Of a stretch of DNA of 39,181 nt, positions 1 through 7,105 are shown one piece after another. A model generated the notes under the pieces. It saw only the letters and a list, made by a program, of their open reading frames with translations, did not search any database and had not been told where the DNA came from. Origin of the DNA: CAZRIP01 sp964600165 (lineage in GTDB: Bacteria; Elusimicrobiota; Elusimicrobia; UBA1565; UBA9628); assembly GCA_964600165.1 (NCBI GenBank), contig CAZRIP010000018.1, positions 1 through 39,181 of the forward strand, written 5' to 3'. The translations under genes were made by a program, and so were the position numbers. How positions within the stretch are numbered: position 1 is the stretch's first letter; each line of letters begins with the position of its first letter.

Positions 1-1649
1 TAGAATCCGATGAGCGCCGCGGGCACGCACAGGCCGTAGACGAGCTCCGCCGCGCCGCGCTCGGCGAAGCGCCGCAAGCCGAGCAGCGGACTGGCGGCCA
101 CGGTGTAAAAGGCCGTCAAAAAAGCTAGCGCCGCTGTGTAGGACCAAAGACCGGCCGGCACGGCGATCCCGAGCCGGGCGAGCGAGCTCGGCAAGGCCAG
201 GGCGACCGCCGCGCAAGGGAAGATCCAGATGGCGAAGGCGCTGAGCGCGGTCGAAATGAGGCGGCCCCGCCGCGCGTCGTCCGGCTCCTCGGCGGGCAAT
301 TTCGCCAGGGCCGTCGGGAAGCCGAGCATCGGCAGTACCTGCAGAAAGGCCGCCATCGCGATGATCAGGTTCGCCTTGCCGTATTCGACCGGCCCGAGCA
401 GCCTCCCCGCGAGGACCTGCCCGGCGAGGGTCAGCGCGCGCGCGCCCGTATACAGCGCGCCGATCCAGCCGAAGCCGCGCAGGAACGCCCCGGTGAGCGG
501 CGCCGTCTCCTCGGCGGCGGTGGAGCGCGGCCGGTTCGCCGCCGCCTCAACGGCTTGGAGAAGACGGGCGAACTCTTTTTCGTGCGTGTGCTCGCGCGCG
601 AGGGCGATGCGCTGAGCGCGCAGTTCGGGCGTCTCGGTCTTGGGCAGGTTTCGGACGATGGAGACCCATTCATCCGGACTCCCTGAGATGTGAATCAGCC
701 CCGCGAGCGGCTTTATGGAGGGGAGCGGCGAGGCGAGCACGGGCCGGCCCATCGCCAGGCACTCGTAGAGCTTCGCCGGGACGACGCCGAGAGTGAATGA
801 GTCGATGACATAGGGCATGGTGAAAACGTCGAAGCGCTCGAGGCGCTCAACGAGCCTGTCGCGATCGGCGGGCGCCAGAGCGCGGATTCCGGCGGGCGCG
901 GAGGTCTTGAGAAAGCCGCTGATCGTGACGTCGAAGCCCGCGCTCTCAAGGGCTTCGAGGTAGAGACCGTCGGTCGCCACGCTCCAGGTACCGTAGTAGC
1001 AGATCTTATCCCAACCGATCGACGGAGGGCTCGCCTGAAAGAACTCGGGTGCCACGCCCTGGTGGATCTGGACGACGGACGGATGCTCCGTCTTCTTCTG
1101 CTCGTAAAGGTAATCGGAATCGGTGACGACGAGGGCTGCGTGTCGCAATAGACGCGCCTCGAGCCTGAGAAAGTCTTCCGGCGCGTCCGGATGGCCGCGA
1201 AAATTGGAGGCGCAGTCATAGACGACCGTGGACGGGCGTAGGAGCTCGATGAGCCGGAGCGTCGACGCCGTCGGAACATAGCAGAACAGCAGCGCGCCCG
1301 GCCTAAATCCAGCCTCGGCTAGCTCGCGAGCCAAGCGCGGGAGCAGCCACCCTGCGTTGATCCATCGAAGCGCCGCGTGGGTCGGAGGAGCGACGCGTGG
1401 GGGCAGGACCTTGAGGCCAGCCGGCACGGCGTTGACGCCCTCGGCCGAGTGCAGACGGGCCAGGTTGCGCAGGCGCGCCCAGATCCGCGGGGCGTCGGAG
1501 AGCCTCGGGTTGCGAAACCCCGTGTTCTCGACGAAGAAGACCTCGTAGCCGGCTCGAGCGAACTGCGCGGCGAAGATCTGATGGCGCTGCCAGGCCGTGT
1601 TCCAGTCGATGCTCGATAAGAAGACGACCTGCGGTCGGGCGGGACTCAC
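1..1649 (-). CDS. Glycosyltransferase-flippase fusion protein (C-terminus beyond window)
   Basis: One uninterrupted minus-strand frame of 549 codons runs from a GTG at 1649 off the left edge; I translated it by hand and found no stop. Residues 1 to about 365 resemble a GT4-like GT-B glycosyltransferase. The N-terminus has VVFLSSIDWNTAWQRHQ, followed by a YEVFFVEN strand, and the C-terminal half has WDKICYYGTW and KLYECLAMGRPVLASP, the usual sugar-nucleotide side. A short linker of about 25 residues rich in Ala, Thr and Glu follows. From about residue 390 the chain becomes hydrophobic with GRLLGPVEYGKANLI, typical of the first helices of Wzx/RfbX-type lipid-linked oligosaccharide flippases, and several more helices follow before the edge. 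The fusion would couple a late sugar addition to translocation across the inner membrane. The domain calls are fairly safe; the fusion could in principle be a missed frameshift, but both halves stay in one frame. Confidence 0.8.
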   Translation of the reverse strand, partial: MSPARPQVVFLSSIDWNTAWQRHQIFAAQFARAGYEVFFVENTGFRNPRLSDAPRIWARLRNLARLHSAEGVNAVPAGLKVLPPRVAPPTHAALRWINAGWLLPRLARELAEAGFRPGALLFCYVPTASTLRLIELLRPSTVVYDCASNFRGHPDAPEDFLRLEARLLRHAALVVTDSDYLYEQKKTEHPSVVQIHQGVAPEFFQASPPSIGWDKICYYGTWSVATDGLYLEALESAGFDVTISGFLKTSAPAGIRALAPADRDRLVERLERFDVFTMPYVIDSFTLGVVPAKLYECLAMGRPVLASPLPSIKPLAGLIHISGSPDEWVSIVRNLPKTETPELRAQRIALAREHTHEKEFARLLQAVEAAANRPRSTAAEETAPLTGAFLRGFGWIGALYTGARALTLAGQVLAGRLLGPVEYGKANLIIAMAAFLQVLPMLGFPTALAKLPAEEPDDARRGRLISTALSAFAIWIFPCAAVALALPSSLARLGIAVPAGLWSYTAALAFLTAFYTVAASPLLGLRRFAERGAAELVYGLCVPAALIGF

Positions 1650-2004
1650 GCAGCGCTATCTTATCAATTTGACCCCAGACGAAATATTCGCGCCCGAAGA
1701 CGCTCGCGCAGAAAGGGCTGGGCTGGCAGGGCTCGGCCCCGTCTTTGCCGCAGCGCTCGAACGTCCAGCCCGGGCGCGCGGTGACGACGCAGCGCTCTTC
1801 TCCCGTATAGGCATCGTCGCTGAGCGTGCAGTCGCCGTTCTCATTGGTGAGCCGGTTGTCGATGACGAGATTGTACGACGCGAGGTAGAGCGTGACCGGC
1901 TGGCCGGCGATTGGAGCGCCGTCGCGCGAGCGTAGGTGGTAGACGAGCTTCTCGGCGCGCAGCGAAGCGGCCGCCAGGACGAGGGTGGCGATCAGGAGGC
2001 TCAC
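1303..2004 (-). CDS. Small secreted beta-sandwich-like protein, 3' end uncertain
   Basis: A GTG at 2004 opens a protein with a short hydrophobic signal peptide (SLLIATLVLAAASLRA, residues 2-17). About 100 residues follow that look like an Ig-like or carboxypeptidase-regulatory-like fold, with GAPIAGQPVTLYLASYN, TNENGDCTLSDD and several Cys. Only the first 118 or so codons (about 1650-2004) look like real protein. Beyond that the frame runs 350 nt inside the glycosyltransferase that starts at 1649, and the translation becomes Arg-rich shadow sequence. A one-base slip near the G4 run at 1670-1673 would give a stop (TAG or TGA) just before 1649, so the gene is probably about 115 residues long with a frame error or a genuine frameshift. 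No specific function is recognised; an exported or periplasmic accessory protein is the most that can be inferred. Confidence 0.45.
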   Translation of the reverse strand: MSLLIATLVLAAASLRAEKLVYHLRSRDGAPIAGQPVTLYLASYNLVIDNRLTNENGDCTLSDDAYTGEERCVVTARPGWTFERCGKDGAEPCQPSPFCASVFGREYFVWGQIDKIALRESRPTAGRLLIEHRLEHGLAAPSDLRRAVRSSRLRGLLRREHGVSQPEALRRPADLGAPAQPGPSALGRGRQRRAGWPQGPAPTRRSSDPRGASMDQRRVAAPALGSRASRGWI

Positions 2005-2010
2005 GCCTCG

Positions 2011-2016
2011 ATTCTA
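2011..2016 (-). promoter_or_regulatory. Candidate -10 box (TAGAAT) for the secreted-protein gene
   Basis: TAGAAT on the minus strand ends 6 nt before the GTG at 2004, in a 54-nt gap after the Rmd-like gene. No convincing -35 is visible at 16-18 nt. The spacing would place the transcription start at or next to the start codon. Confidence 0.4.
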
Positions 2017-2058
2017 TCGGCGTGGCCGGGCACGAGCCATGAACAACGCGTCAAAACG

Positions 2059-2940
2059 TTATTGCCGCAGTCGTGCGGCGCTCAGGGCGTCACGCAGGCT
2101 TTGCTCGAGCCCGAAGGACGGTTTCCAGCCGGTCGTGCGTCGCAGTTTACCGTTGTCGCCGACGCTAACCTTGATCCCGGCGCCCCGACCGCGCGAAACG
2201 ACCTTGATGCGGGTGCTCGAAAGCGCGCGCAGCGCGCGCAGCACGTATCGTATCGTCGTCGCGCGTCCTGTGCAGACATTGTAGACGCCCGAAGGAACTC
2301 TTGGCTCGCACAGGCCGGCCAGCGCCGCGGCGACGTCGCGCGCGTCGACGAAGTCGCGCGAGCCGGAGAGATCGCCGGCCTCGACCACGGGCCTGCCGCC
2401 GCGCTCGGCGGCGACGAGCCTAGTGACAAAAGCTCCGGGGATGAGCCGTTCAGGGCAGTCCGGGCCGCAGATATTGAAGACCCGCGCGACGGCGACGTCG
2501 ACGCCTTGATGGCGGTACGAAAGAGCCGCGAGGGTCTGAGCGAGCTTGACCGAGCCGTAAGCGTTGACGGGCCGCGCCGGGCCGTCCTCACGCGCGGGGC
2601 GGCTGCCCGGGGCGTCGCCGTATTCGGCCGCCGAGCCGACCACGACGACGCGCGGCGGTCGAGGCAGCGCCGCCGCGGCGTCCAAGACGTTGATCGTCCC
2701 GCCGACGAGCGCGTCCCAGAGGCGCCNNNNNNNNNNGGCGGTCTTGTCCGAGCCGGCGGCCTGAAGCACGGCGTCGGGGCGCACGCGCGCGATGAGGCGC
2801 ACGACGGCGGCAGGGTCTTCGAGGTCTGCGTCGTCCCTTCGGGCCGAGACGACGCGCCAGCCGCGGGCCGAAAGCTCGGCACAGGCCGCCGAGCCGACGA
2901 AGCCCGAGCCCCCGAGCACGAGCGCCGCGCGCCGGCTCAT
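2059..2940 (-). CDS. NAD(P)-dependent sugar reductase, Rmd/GDP-4-keto-6-deoxymannose reductase-like
   Basis: An extended SDR of about 293 residues. It shows the Rossmann motif GGSGFVGS (about residues 9-16), the strand VVVVGSAAEYGD and the catalytic YGSVK (YxxxK). VYNVCTG followed by a TIRYVLRAL helix, and the C-terminal TTGWKPSFGLEQSL, are typical of GDP-6-deoxy-D-mannose reductases, which reduce GDP-4-keto-6-deoxymannose to GDP-D-rhamnose. The partner dehydratase Gmd is not in the window. The start is the ATG at 2940, which overlaps the stop of the nucleotidyltransferase upstream by 4 nt. Ten Ns interrupt the gene at 2727-2736, but the frame agrees on both sides and the distance from the QAAG motif to the GTINVLDAA helix fits the family, so little sequence is likely missing. 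Other GDP- or TDP-sugar reductases of this family remain possible. Confidence 0.75.
   Translation of the reverse strand: MSRRAALVLGGSGFVGSAACAELSARGWRVVSARRDDADLEDPAAVVRLIARVRPDAVLQAAGSDKTAXXXXRLWDALVGGTINVLDAAAALPRPPRVVVVGSAAEYGDAPGSRPAREDGPARPVNAYGSVKLAQTLAALSYRHQGVDVAVARVFNICGPDCPERLIPGAFVTRLVAAERGGRPVVEAGDLSGSRDFVDARDVAAALAGLCEPRVPSGVYNVCTGRATTIRYVLRALRALSSTRIKVVSRGRGAGIKVSVGDNGKLRRTTGWKPSFGLEQSLRDALSAARLRQ
2727..2736. other. Assembly gap (10 N)
   Basis: Ten undetermined bases lie inside the Rmd-like reductase gene, between the strand that follows the second SDR beta unit and the NV/GT-type helix. Ten Ns is a common placeholder size, so the true gap length is unknown. Confidence 0.99.
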
Positions 2941-3653
2941 CGCTTGGGGAGGTAGTGAGCCGCGCCCTTGGGCGAGGAGAAGAGCTTCTGCGCCGTCTCG
3001 TAGTCCTCTGGGCGCCCGATGTCGAGCCAGTCGCCGGCGCCCTGGTAGCCCGCGACGAGCTCGCCGGCCTTCTTGAGCCGGGCGATGAGGTCGGGGATGC
3101 CGAGCGCCTCGCTCTTGCGGATGTGGTCGAGCGCATTGCGGTCGAAGACGTTGACGCCCATACTGACGAGGTAATCGTACGACGGCTTCTCTTTGTAGGC
3201 CGAGAGCGTTTCGCTTCCGTCTAGCTCGATCACGCCGAAGTCGAGGCGAGTCGTGCGCCGGCAGACGCCGATCGTGGCCGCCGCGCCGCGCTTTCGGTGG
3301 AAGCGAAACAGCTTCGCGAAATCGAGCGTCGTCAGCACGTCGCCGTTGATCGTCAGAAAATCCGAGTCGAGCCTCTTGATGAGCTTGAGCGCGCCCGCCG
3401 TCGACAGCGGCTTGTCCTCGCGCACGTAGCGGATCTTGACGCCCCATTTGCGGCCGTTCCCGCAGAAGGCCTCGATCAGCTCGGCCAAGTGGCCCGTCGA
3501 GATGACGACGTCGCGAAAGCCGAAGCGCCGGAGTTGGCGTACGACGACCTCGATGATCGGAAGGTCGCCGACCGGCACGAGCGGCTTGGGCAGCGTCGCG
3601 GTAAACGGCCGCAGGCGCGTCCCCTTGCCTCCCGCCAAAATGACCGCCTGCAT
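2937..3653 (-). CDS. Sugar-1-phosphate nucleotidyltransferase (HddC/mannose-1-P guanylyltransferase-like)
   Basis: A 238-residue GT-A-fold NTP transferase. The N-terminal signature LAGGKGTRLRPFT...PKPLVPVG (residues 6-28) binds the nucleotide phosphates and the sugar phosphate. INGDVL (about residue 103) supplies the metal-binding Asp, and a later GDWLDIGRPEDY closes the sugar site. It would join a sugar 1-phosphate to an NTP to give NDP-sugar. There is no C-terminal beta-helix or CBS domain, so it resembles the short HddC/RfbF-like type, not GlmU or CBS-containing PtmE. It lies directly downstream of the LegB-like dehydratase (stop and start share one base, TGATG) and overlaps the Rmd-like gene by 4 nt. 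GDP-sugar formation for these two neighbours is a reasonable inference; the nucleotide is not determined by sequence reading. Confidence 0.85.
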   Translation of the reverse strand: MQAVILAGGKGTRLRPFTATLPKPLVPVGDLPIIEVVVRQLRRFGFRDVVISTGHLAELIEAFCGNGRKWGVKIRYVREDKPLSTAGALKLIKRLDSDFLTINGDVLTTLDFAKLFRFHRKRGAAATIGVCRRTTRLDFGVIELDGSETLSAYKEKPSYDYLVSMGVNVFDRNALDHIRKSEALGIPDLIARLKKAGELVAGYQGAGDWLDIGRPEDYETAQKLFSSPKGAAHYLPKR

Positions 3654-4648
3654 CAGACGTTGTACTCCTCGCTCTTATAGCGCCCGGGACGGCGGCGGAT
3701 GTAATCGATCGTGCGCGTCAGGCCCTCTTCGAGCGTCCAGCGCGGCTTCCAGCCGATGAGCTTGGCGGCCTTGCGGTTGTCGCAGAGAAGGCGCAGCACC
3801 TCGCTTTTTTGCGGGCGCAGGCGGCGCTTGTCCGTCGCGATCCTCGCCTTCGCGCCCATGAGAGTCATCGCGAGCTCGGCGGTTTGGCCGACGGAGACGC
3901 CGCGGCCCGAGCCCAGGTTGATCGCCTGGCCGATCGACTTCGGCGACTCGGCCACGGCGAGGAAGCCCGCGACGGTGTCCGCCACGTAGTTGAAGTCGCG
4001 GATCGGCTTGACGGCGCCGAGCTTGAGCGACGGCGCGCCGGCCGCGAGCTGCGAGATGATCGTCGGGATCACGGCGCGCGCCGACTGGCGCGGGCCGTAG
4101 GTGTTGAACGGCCGGGCGATCGCGACGGGCAGCTCGAAAGAACGATAGAAGCTTTCGGCGAGATGATCGGCGCCGATCTTGGACGCGGAATACGGCGACT
4201 GCCCCTGGAGCGGATGCTTCTCGTCGATCGGCGCGTAGAGCGCCGTGCCGTAGACTTCCGAGGTCGAGGTGTGGACGATCTTGCGGACCTTGCGGCGCAT
4301 GCAAGCCTCGAGGACGTTCAACGTGCCGTTGACGTTGACGGCGACGAAGCTCGACGGCGCCTGGTATGAATAAGGGATCGCGATCAACGCCGCGAGGTGG
4401 AAGACGACCTCCTGGCCCTCGACGAGGTCGTAGACGAAATGAGGGTCGGTGACGTCGCCGGCCCGGACCTCGACGTTGCGGGCGAGGTCCTTCGTCAGGT
4501 CCTCGAGAAAGCCCCAATGGCTGCGCGAGTTGTAGCGCGCGAGCGCGCGCACCTTGGCTCCGCGGCGCGCGAGCTCCTCGGTCAGATGGCTGCCGATGAA
4601 GCCTCCCGCGCCCGTCACGAGCACCCGCGTTCCTTTCCAGTTCATCAT
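3653..4648 (-). CDS. NAD-dependent 4,6-dehydratase, LegB-like
   Basis: A 331-residue extended SDR with GAGGFIG (residues 13-19), TSTSEVYG (about 127-134) and YSASK (153-157). The region ARYNSRSHWGFLEDL after the Rossmann unit and the LGSGRGVSVGQ segment are characteristic of the LegB-type dehydratases that make the 4-keto-6-deoxy intermediate of legionaminic acid from NDP-GlcNAc. The last conserved piece, IGWKPRWTLEEGL, is standard for the superfamily. I chose the ATG at 4648 because it forms an ATGA overlap with the upstream stop and has GAGGAG just before it; a second in-frame ATG follows at 4645. Its placement next to a nucleotidyltransferase matches the GDP-linked legionaminic route known from Campylobacter. 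Substrate assignment is inference from family resemblance. Confidence 0.8.
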   Translation of the reverse strand: MMNWKGTRVLVTGAGGFIGSHLTEELARRGAKVRALARYNSRSHWGFLEDLTKDLARNVEVRAGDVTDPHFVYDLVEGQEVVFHLAALIAIPYSYQAPSSFVAVNVNGTLNVLEACMRRKVRKIVHTSTSEVYGTALYAPIDEKHPLQGQSPYSASKIGADHLAESFYRSFELPVAIARPFNTYGPRQSARAVIPTIISQLAAGAPSLKLGAVKPIRDFNYVADTVAGFLAVAESPKSIGQAINLGSGRGVSVGQTAELAMTLMGAKARIATDKRRLRPQKSEVLRLLCDNRKAAKLIGWKPRWTLEEGLTRTIDYIRRRPGRYKSEEYNV

Positions 4649-5592
4649 GGGCTCCTCGCTATGATCTTCTCGGCCGCCGCGGTCGCCAGATAATGCGCCG
4701 TCCGCCCCAGGTTCCAGACGTCGAACGGGAACTCCCGGAGCATCTTGACCACGTATTCCTTGCGGACCTCGGGCGGCGCGCTGGACTCGATCAGCGCGCC
4801 GGCCGCCGAGCGGTAGACCGCCGACATCCGCCGGCGCATGCGCAGGCGGTCCCAAAACTTGGGCTCGCTGCCGAAGTGCGACGCGAAGTGCTCCTGGAGC
4901 AGCGTCTCGAGGTTTTGATGGTGGTACTCGATCTTGCGCGAGGCGCCGCCGTCGACGACCGTGTATTGCGACAGCACTTCGTCGATGAAATAAAACAGGC
5001 AGACTTTCGAGAGCCGCAGCCAGAAGTCGTAGTCCTCGACCGTGTTGAAGCGCTCTTCCTCGCGAAAGCCCCCGATCGACAGCGCGAGATCCTTCTTGAA
5101 CGACGCCGCCGACGGCGAGACGGCGTTGCCCTCGAGCAGCAGCCGCTCGTACATCCGCTCGCCGGCGGGGCCTTTGCGGAAGATACGCATCTGTCGGCCG
5201 GCCCTGACCATCACGATGTGATGGCCGACCAGGCCGGCCTCCGGGTGCTCGGCGAAGGCCTTCATCGTCTTCGCGAGCTTCTCCGGCAGCCAGATATCGT
5301 CGTGATCGAGCAGCGCGATGATCGGCGCGCGCGCCGCGCGCATCCCCGCGTTGCGCGCGGCGGCGATGCGCTTGTTCGGCTGGGTGAGGCACATGCCGCG
5401 CAGCTTTCGATCGGCGATGTAGCGGTCGACGACGGTCCTCGTGCCGTCGGTCGAGCCGTCGTCGACGACGACGATCTCGTAGTCCTCGAAGGTCTGGGCG
5501 AGGACGGAGTCGAGCGTCCGCTCGATGAACGACGCGGCGTTGTAAGCCGGGATGACGACGGAGACGGCCGGCCGCTCGTTGAGGAACGTCAC
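4645..5592 (-). CDS. Family 2 glycosyltransferase
   Basis: A 315-residue GT2 enzyme with a GT-A fold: VSVVIPAYN (about residues 10-18), VVVDDGSTDGT (about 41-51), QPNKRIAAARNAGM and the metal-binding LLDHDDIW (about 93-100, DxD-like), then GGFREEERFNTVEDYDFWLR, in which the ED is the usual catalytic base region. It transfers a sugar from a nucleotide donor, at the cytoplasmic face of the membrane. The frame stays open upstream to 5880, but the extra sequence is Arg-rich shadow of the neighbouring gene. The GTG at 5592 overlaps the upstream TGA as GTGA and starts just before the conserved first strand. The C-terminal 100 residues are hydrophilic with no membrane helix. Donor and acceptor are unknown. 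Confidence 0.88.
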   Translation of the reverse strand: MTFLNERPAVSVVIPAYNAASFIERTLDSVLAQTFEDYEIVVVDDGSTDGTRTVVDRYIADRKLRGMCLTQPNKRIAAARNAGMRAARAPIIALLDHDDIWLPEKLAKTMKAFAEHPEAGLVGHHIVMVRAGRQMRIFRKGPAGERMYERLLLEGNAVSPSAASFKKDLALSIGGFREEERFNTVEDYDFWLRLSKVCLFYFIDEVLSQYTVVDGGASRKIEYHHQNLETLLQEHFASHFGSEPKFWDRLRMRRRMSAVYRSAAGALIESSAPPEVRKEYVVKMLREFPFDVWNLGRTAHYLATAAAEKIIARSP

Positions 5593-6488
5593 GCCTTCAC
5601 CGCCATCGCGGCTTTCATCGCCTTGAGGCCGTCGGCGAGAGTGACCGCCTTGACCCCGAGCTCGCGCTCCATGCGCCGGGTGACGAGCGTCGTGTTCGGC
5701 GGGCGCGGGGCGATGCCCGGGAAGCGCGCGCTCGTCACGCGCTTGACGAGCGACGCGTCGAGGCCGAAGGCCTTGGCGATCGCCAAGCCGAACTGGTGGC
5801 GGTTGACGGCGGTCTTGCCTGCCACGTGCACGATGCCGGGAAGCTTCTTTTTCGCCGCGGCCCAGACGACCTCTCCGCACTGGCGGTTGTAAAGCGGGTT
5901 CTCGGTCACGTCGTCGACGAGCTCGACGGCCTCGCCGCGCAAGAGCTTATCGTAGATCCAGGTCGCCGGGTTCGGGCGCGTGACCGGATGGTTCCAGCCG
6001 TACATGAGAATCGGGCGCAGGATCGTGAAGCTCGACTGCGTCTCGGCGACCAAGCGCTCGCAATCGACCTTCAGGCGGCCGTACTTGTTGACCGGCGCGA
6101 CCGGCGCGTCCTCGGCGTAGGGCGCCTTCTTGCCGTCGAAGACGGCGTTGGTGGAGACGTAGATGAGATGCGTTCCCTGGCGGCGCGCCGCCGAGCAGAC
6201 GTTGAGCGTGCCGACGATGTTCGACTCGAGGCTCTCCGCGTAGTGCTTCTCGACGTAGTCGACGCTGGCGATGCCGGCCGCGTGCACGACGGCGTCGAAC
6301 TTGTGGCGCTCGAAGAGCTTGTCGACGGCGACCTTGTCGCGGATGTCCAGGACGCGGTGCTCGGCCTTGGCGTCGGTCACCTTGTAATCGCGCTGGTGCA
6401 CGCTCAAGATCTTCCAGCCCGCGGGCGCCGTCTCCTCCATACCCTTGCCGAGGAGGCCCGTGCCGCCGGTGATCAAGTCGCGCTTCAT
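5589..6488 (-). CDS. RmlD-like SDR (dTDP-4-dehydrorhamnose reductase family)
   Basis: A 299-residue extended SDR: GGTGLLG (about residues 8-14), VVHAAGIASVDYVE, VSTNAVFDG and the YGRLK (YxxxK) helix, followed by RPILMYG. VSTNAVFDG and the 'DY(V)E' after AAG are typical of RmlD/SpsK-like sugar reductases, which reduce a 4-keto-6-deoxy nucleotide sugar, usually with NADPH. It overlaps the HAD gene upstream and the GT2 gene downstream by 4 nt each. The context (dehydratase, epimerase, nucleotidyltransferase) supports nucleotide-sugar work, but no RmlA, RmlB or RmlC partners were seen in the window, so dTDP-rhamnose synthesis itself is not supported. Confidence 0.75.
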   Translation of the reverse strand: MKRDLITGGTGLLGKGMEETAPAGWKILSVHQRDYKVTDAKAEHRVLDIRDKVAVDKLFERHKFDAVVHAAGIASVDYVEKHYAESLESNIVGTLNVCSAARRQGTHLIYVSTNAVFDGKKAPYAEDAPVAPVNKYGRLKVDCERLVAETQSSFTILRPILMYGWNHPVTRPNPATWIYDKLLRGEAVELVDDVTENPLYNRQCGEVVWAAAKKKLPGIVHVAGKTAVNRHQFGLAIAKAFGLDASLVKRVTSARFPGIAPRPPNTTLVTRRMERELGVKAVTLADGLKAMKAAMAVKA

Positions 6489-7105
6489 CCCACTTTCTCC
6501 GCGAGCCGGGTCAAGTCGGCGACGACGACGGTGCCGTTCGTGAAATTGCCGCCGACGCCGACGAAGCGGCAGCCGACCTTGTTGGCGGCGTCGAGGTCGT
6601 TTTTGGCGTCGCCGACCATCGTCAGGCGCGCGGCGGCGACGCCTTCTTTGAGGGCGATCTCGCGCAAGATGACGTCTTTCGTCTTCGGCGAGCCGAACAC
6701 GCCGCGGAAAAAGCGCGCCAGGCCGCGCCGCTCGACGATGCGGCGCAGCTCCTCTTCGGGCGTGCCGGAGGCGACGTAGAGCGCGCGCTTTTTGAAGTGG
6801 TCCTCGAGGAACTCGCGGGCGCCGGGGATGAACGCGGCTTTGAGCACGCGGTCCTCGACGAGCCGGTTGAACTCGTCGCCCAAGCGCTTCTCATCGGCCT
6901 CGGTGAGCGGGCGCTTCAAGACCTCGCGGTAGATCCAGCGGAACTTCTCGAAGCGCGACAGGCCTCCATTGGCCAGGTGATGCGCGACGACCTTCGCGAC
7001 GACTTCCGGGCCTTCTCCCTCGAAAAGGGCGGCGAAGCTCTTCGTCTTGACGTCGACGGAGTCGAGCACGACTCCGTCGAAATCGAGGACGATCGGATCA
7101 GGCAC
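6485..7105 (-). CDS. HAD-superfamily phosphatase associated with glycan loci
   Basis: A 206-residue HAD hydrolase. Motif I is LDFDGVVLDS (about residues 7-16; nucleophile and acid Asp), motif II is ASGTPEEE, the motif III Lys lies in SPKTKDVIL, and motif IV is MVGDAKNDLDAA. The helical cap contains HHLANGGLSRFEKFRW, a pattern I associate with HAD proteins encoded beside acylneuraminate cytidylyltransferases. It would remove phosphate from a sugar phosphate, perhaps a ulosonate phosphate before activation by the CMP-transferase at 9645-10418. It overlaps the RmlD-like gene by 4 nt and the upstream epimerase by 8 nt. The HAD assignment is firm; the substrate is inference. Confidence 0.85.
   Translation of the reverse strand: MPDPIVLDFDGVVLDSVDVKTKSFAALFEGEGPEVVAKVVAHHLANGGLSRFEKFRWIYREVLKRPLTEADEKRLGDEFNRLVEDRVLKAAFIPGAREFLEDHFKKRALYVASGTPEEELRRIVERRGLARFFRGVFGSPKTKDVILREIALKEGVAAARLTMVGDAKNDLDAANKVGCRFVGVGGNFTNGTVVVADLTRLAEKVG

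Noticed and set aside
713..1279. 188-residue minus-strand frame inside the fusion gene
   Set aside because: Ser/Arg-rich alternative frame; the glycosyltransferase motifs are in another frame.
4693..5892. 399-residue plus-strand frame opposite the GT2 and RmlD-like genes
   Set aside because: Composition is that of antisense to GC-rich coding DNA; no domain recognised.
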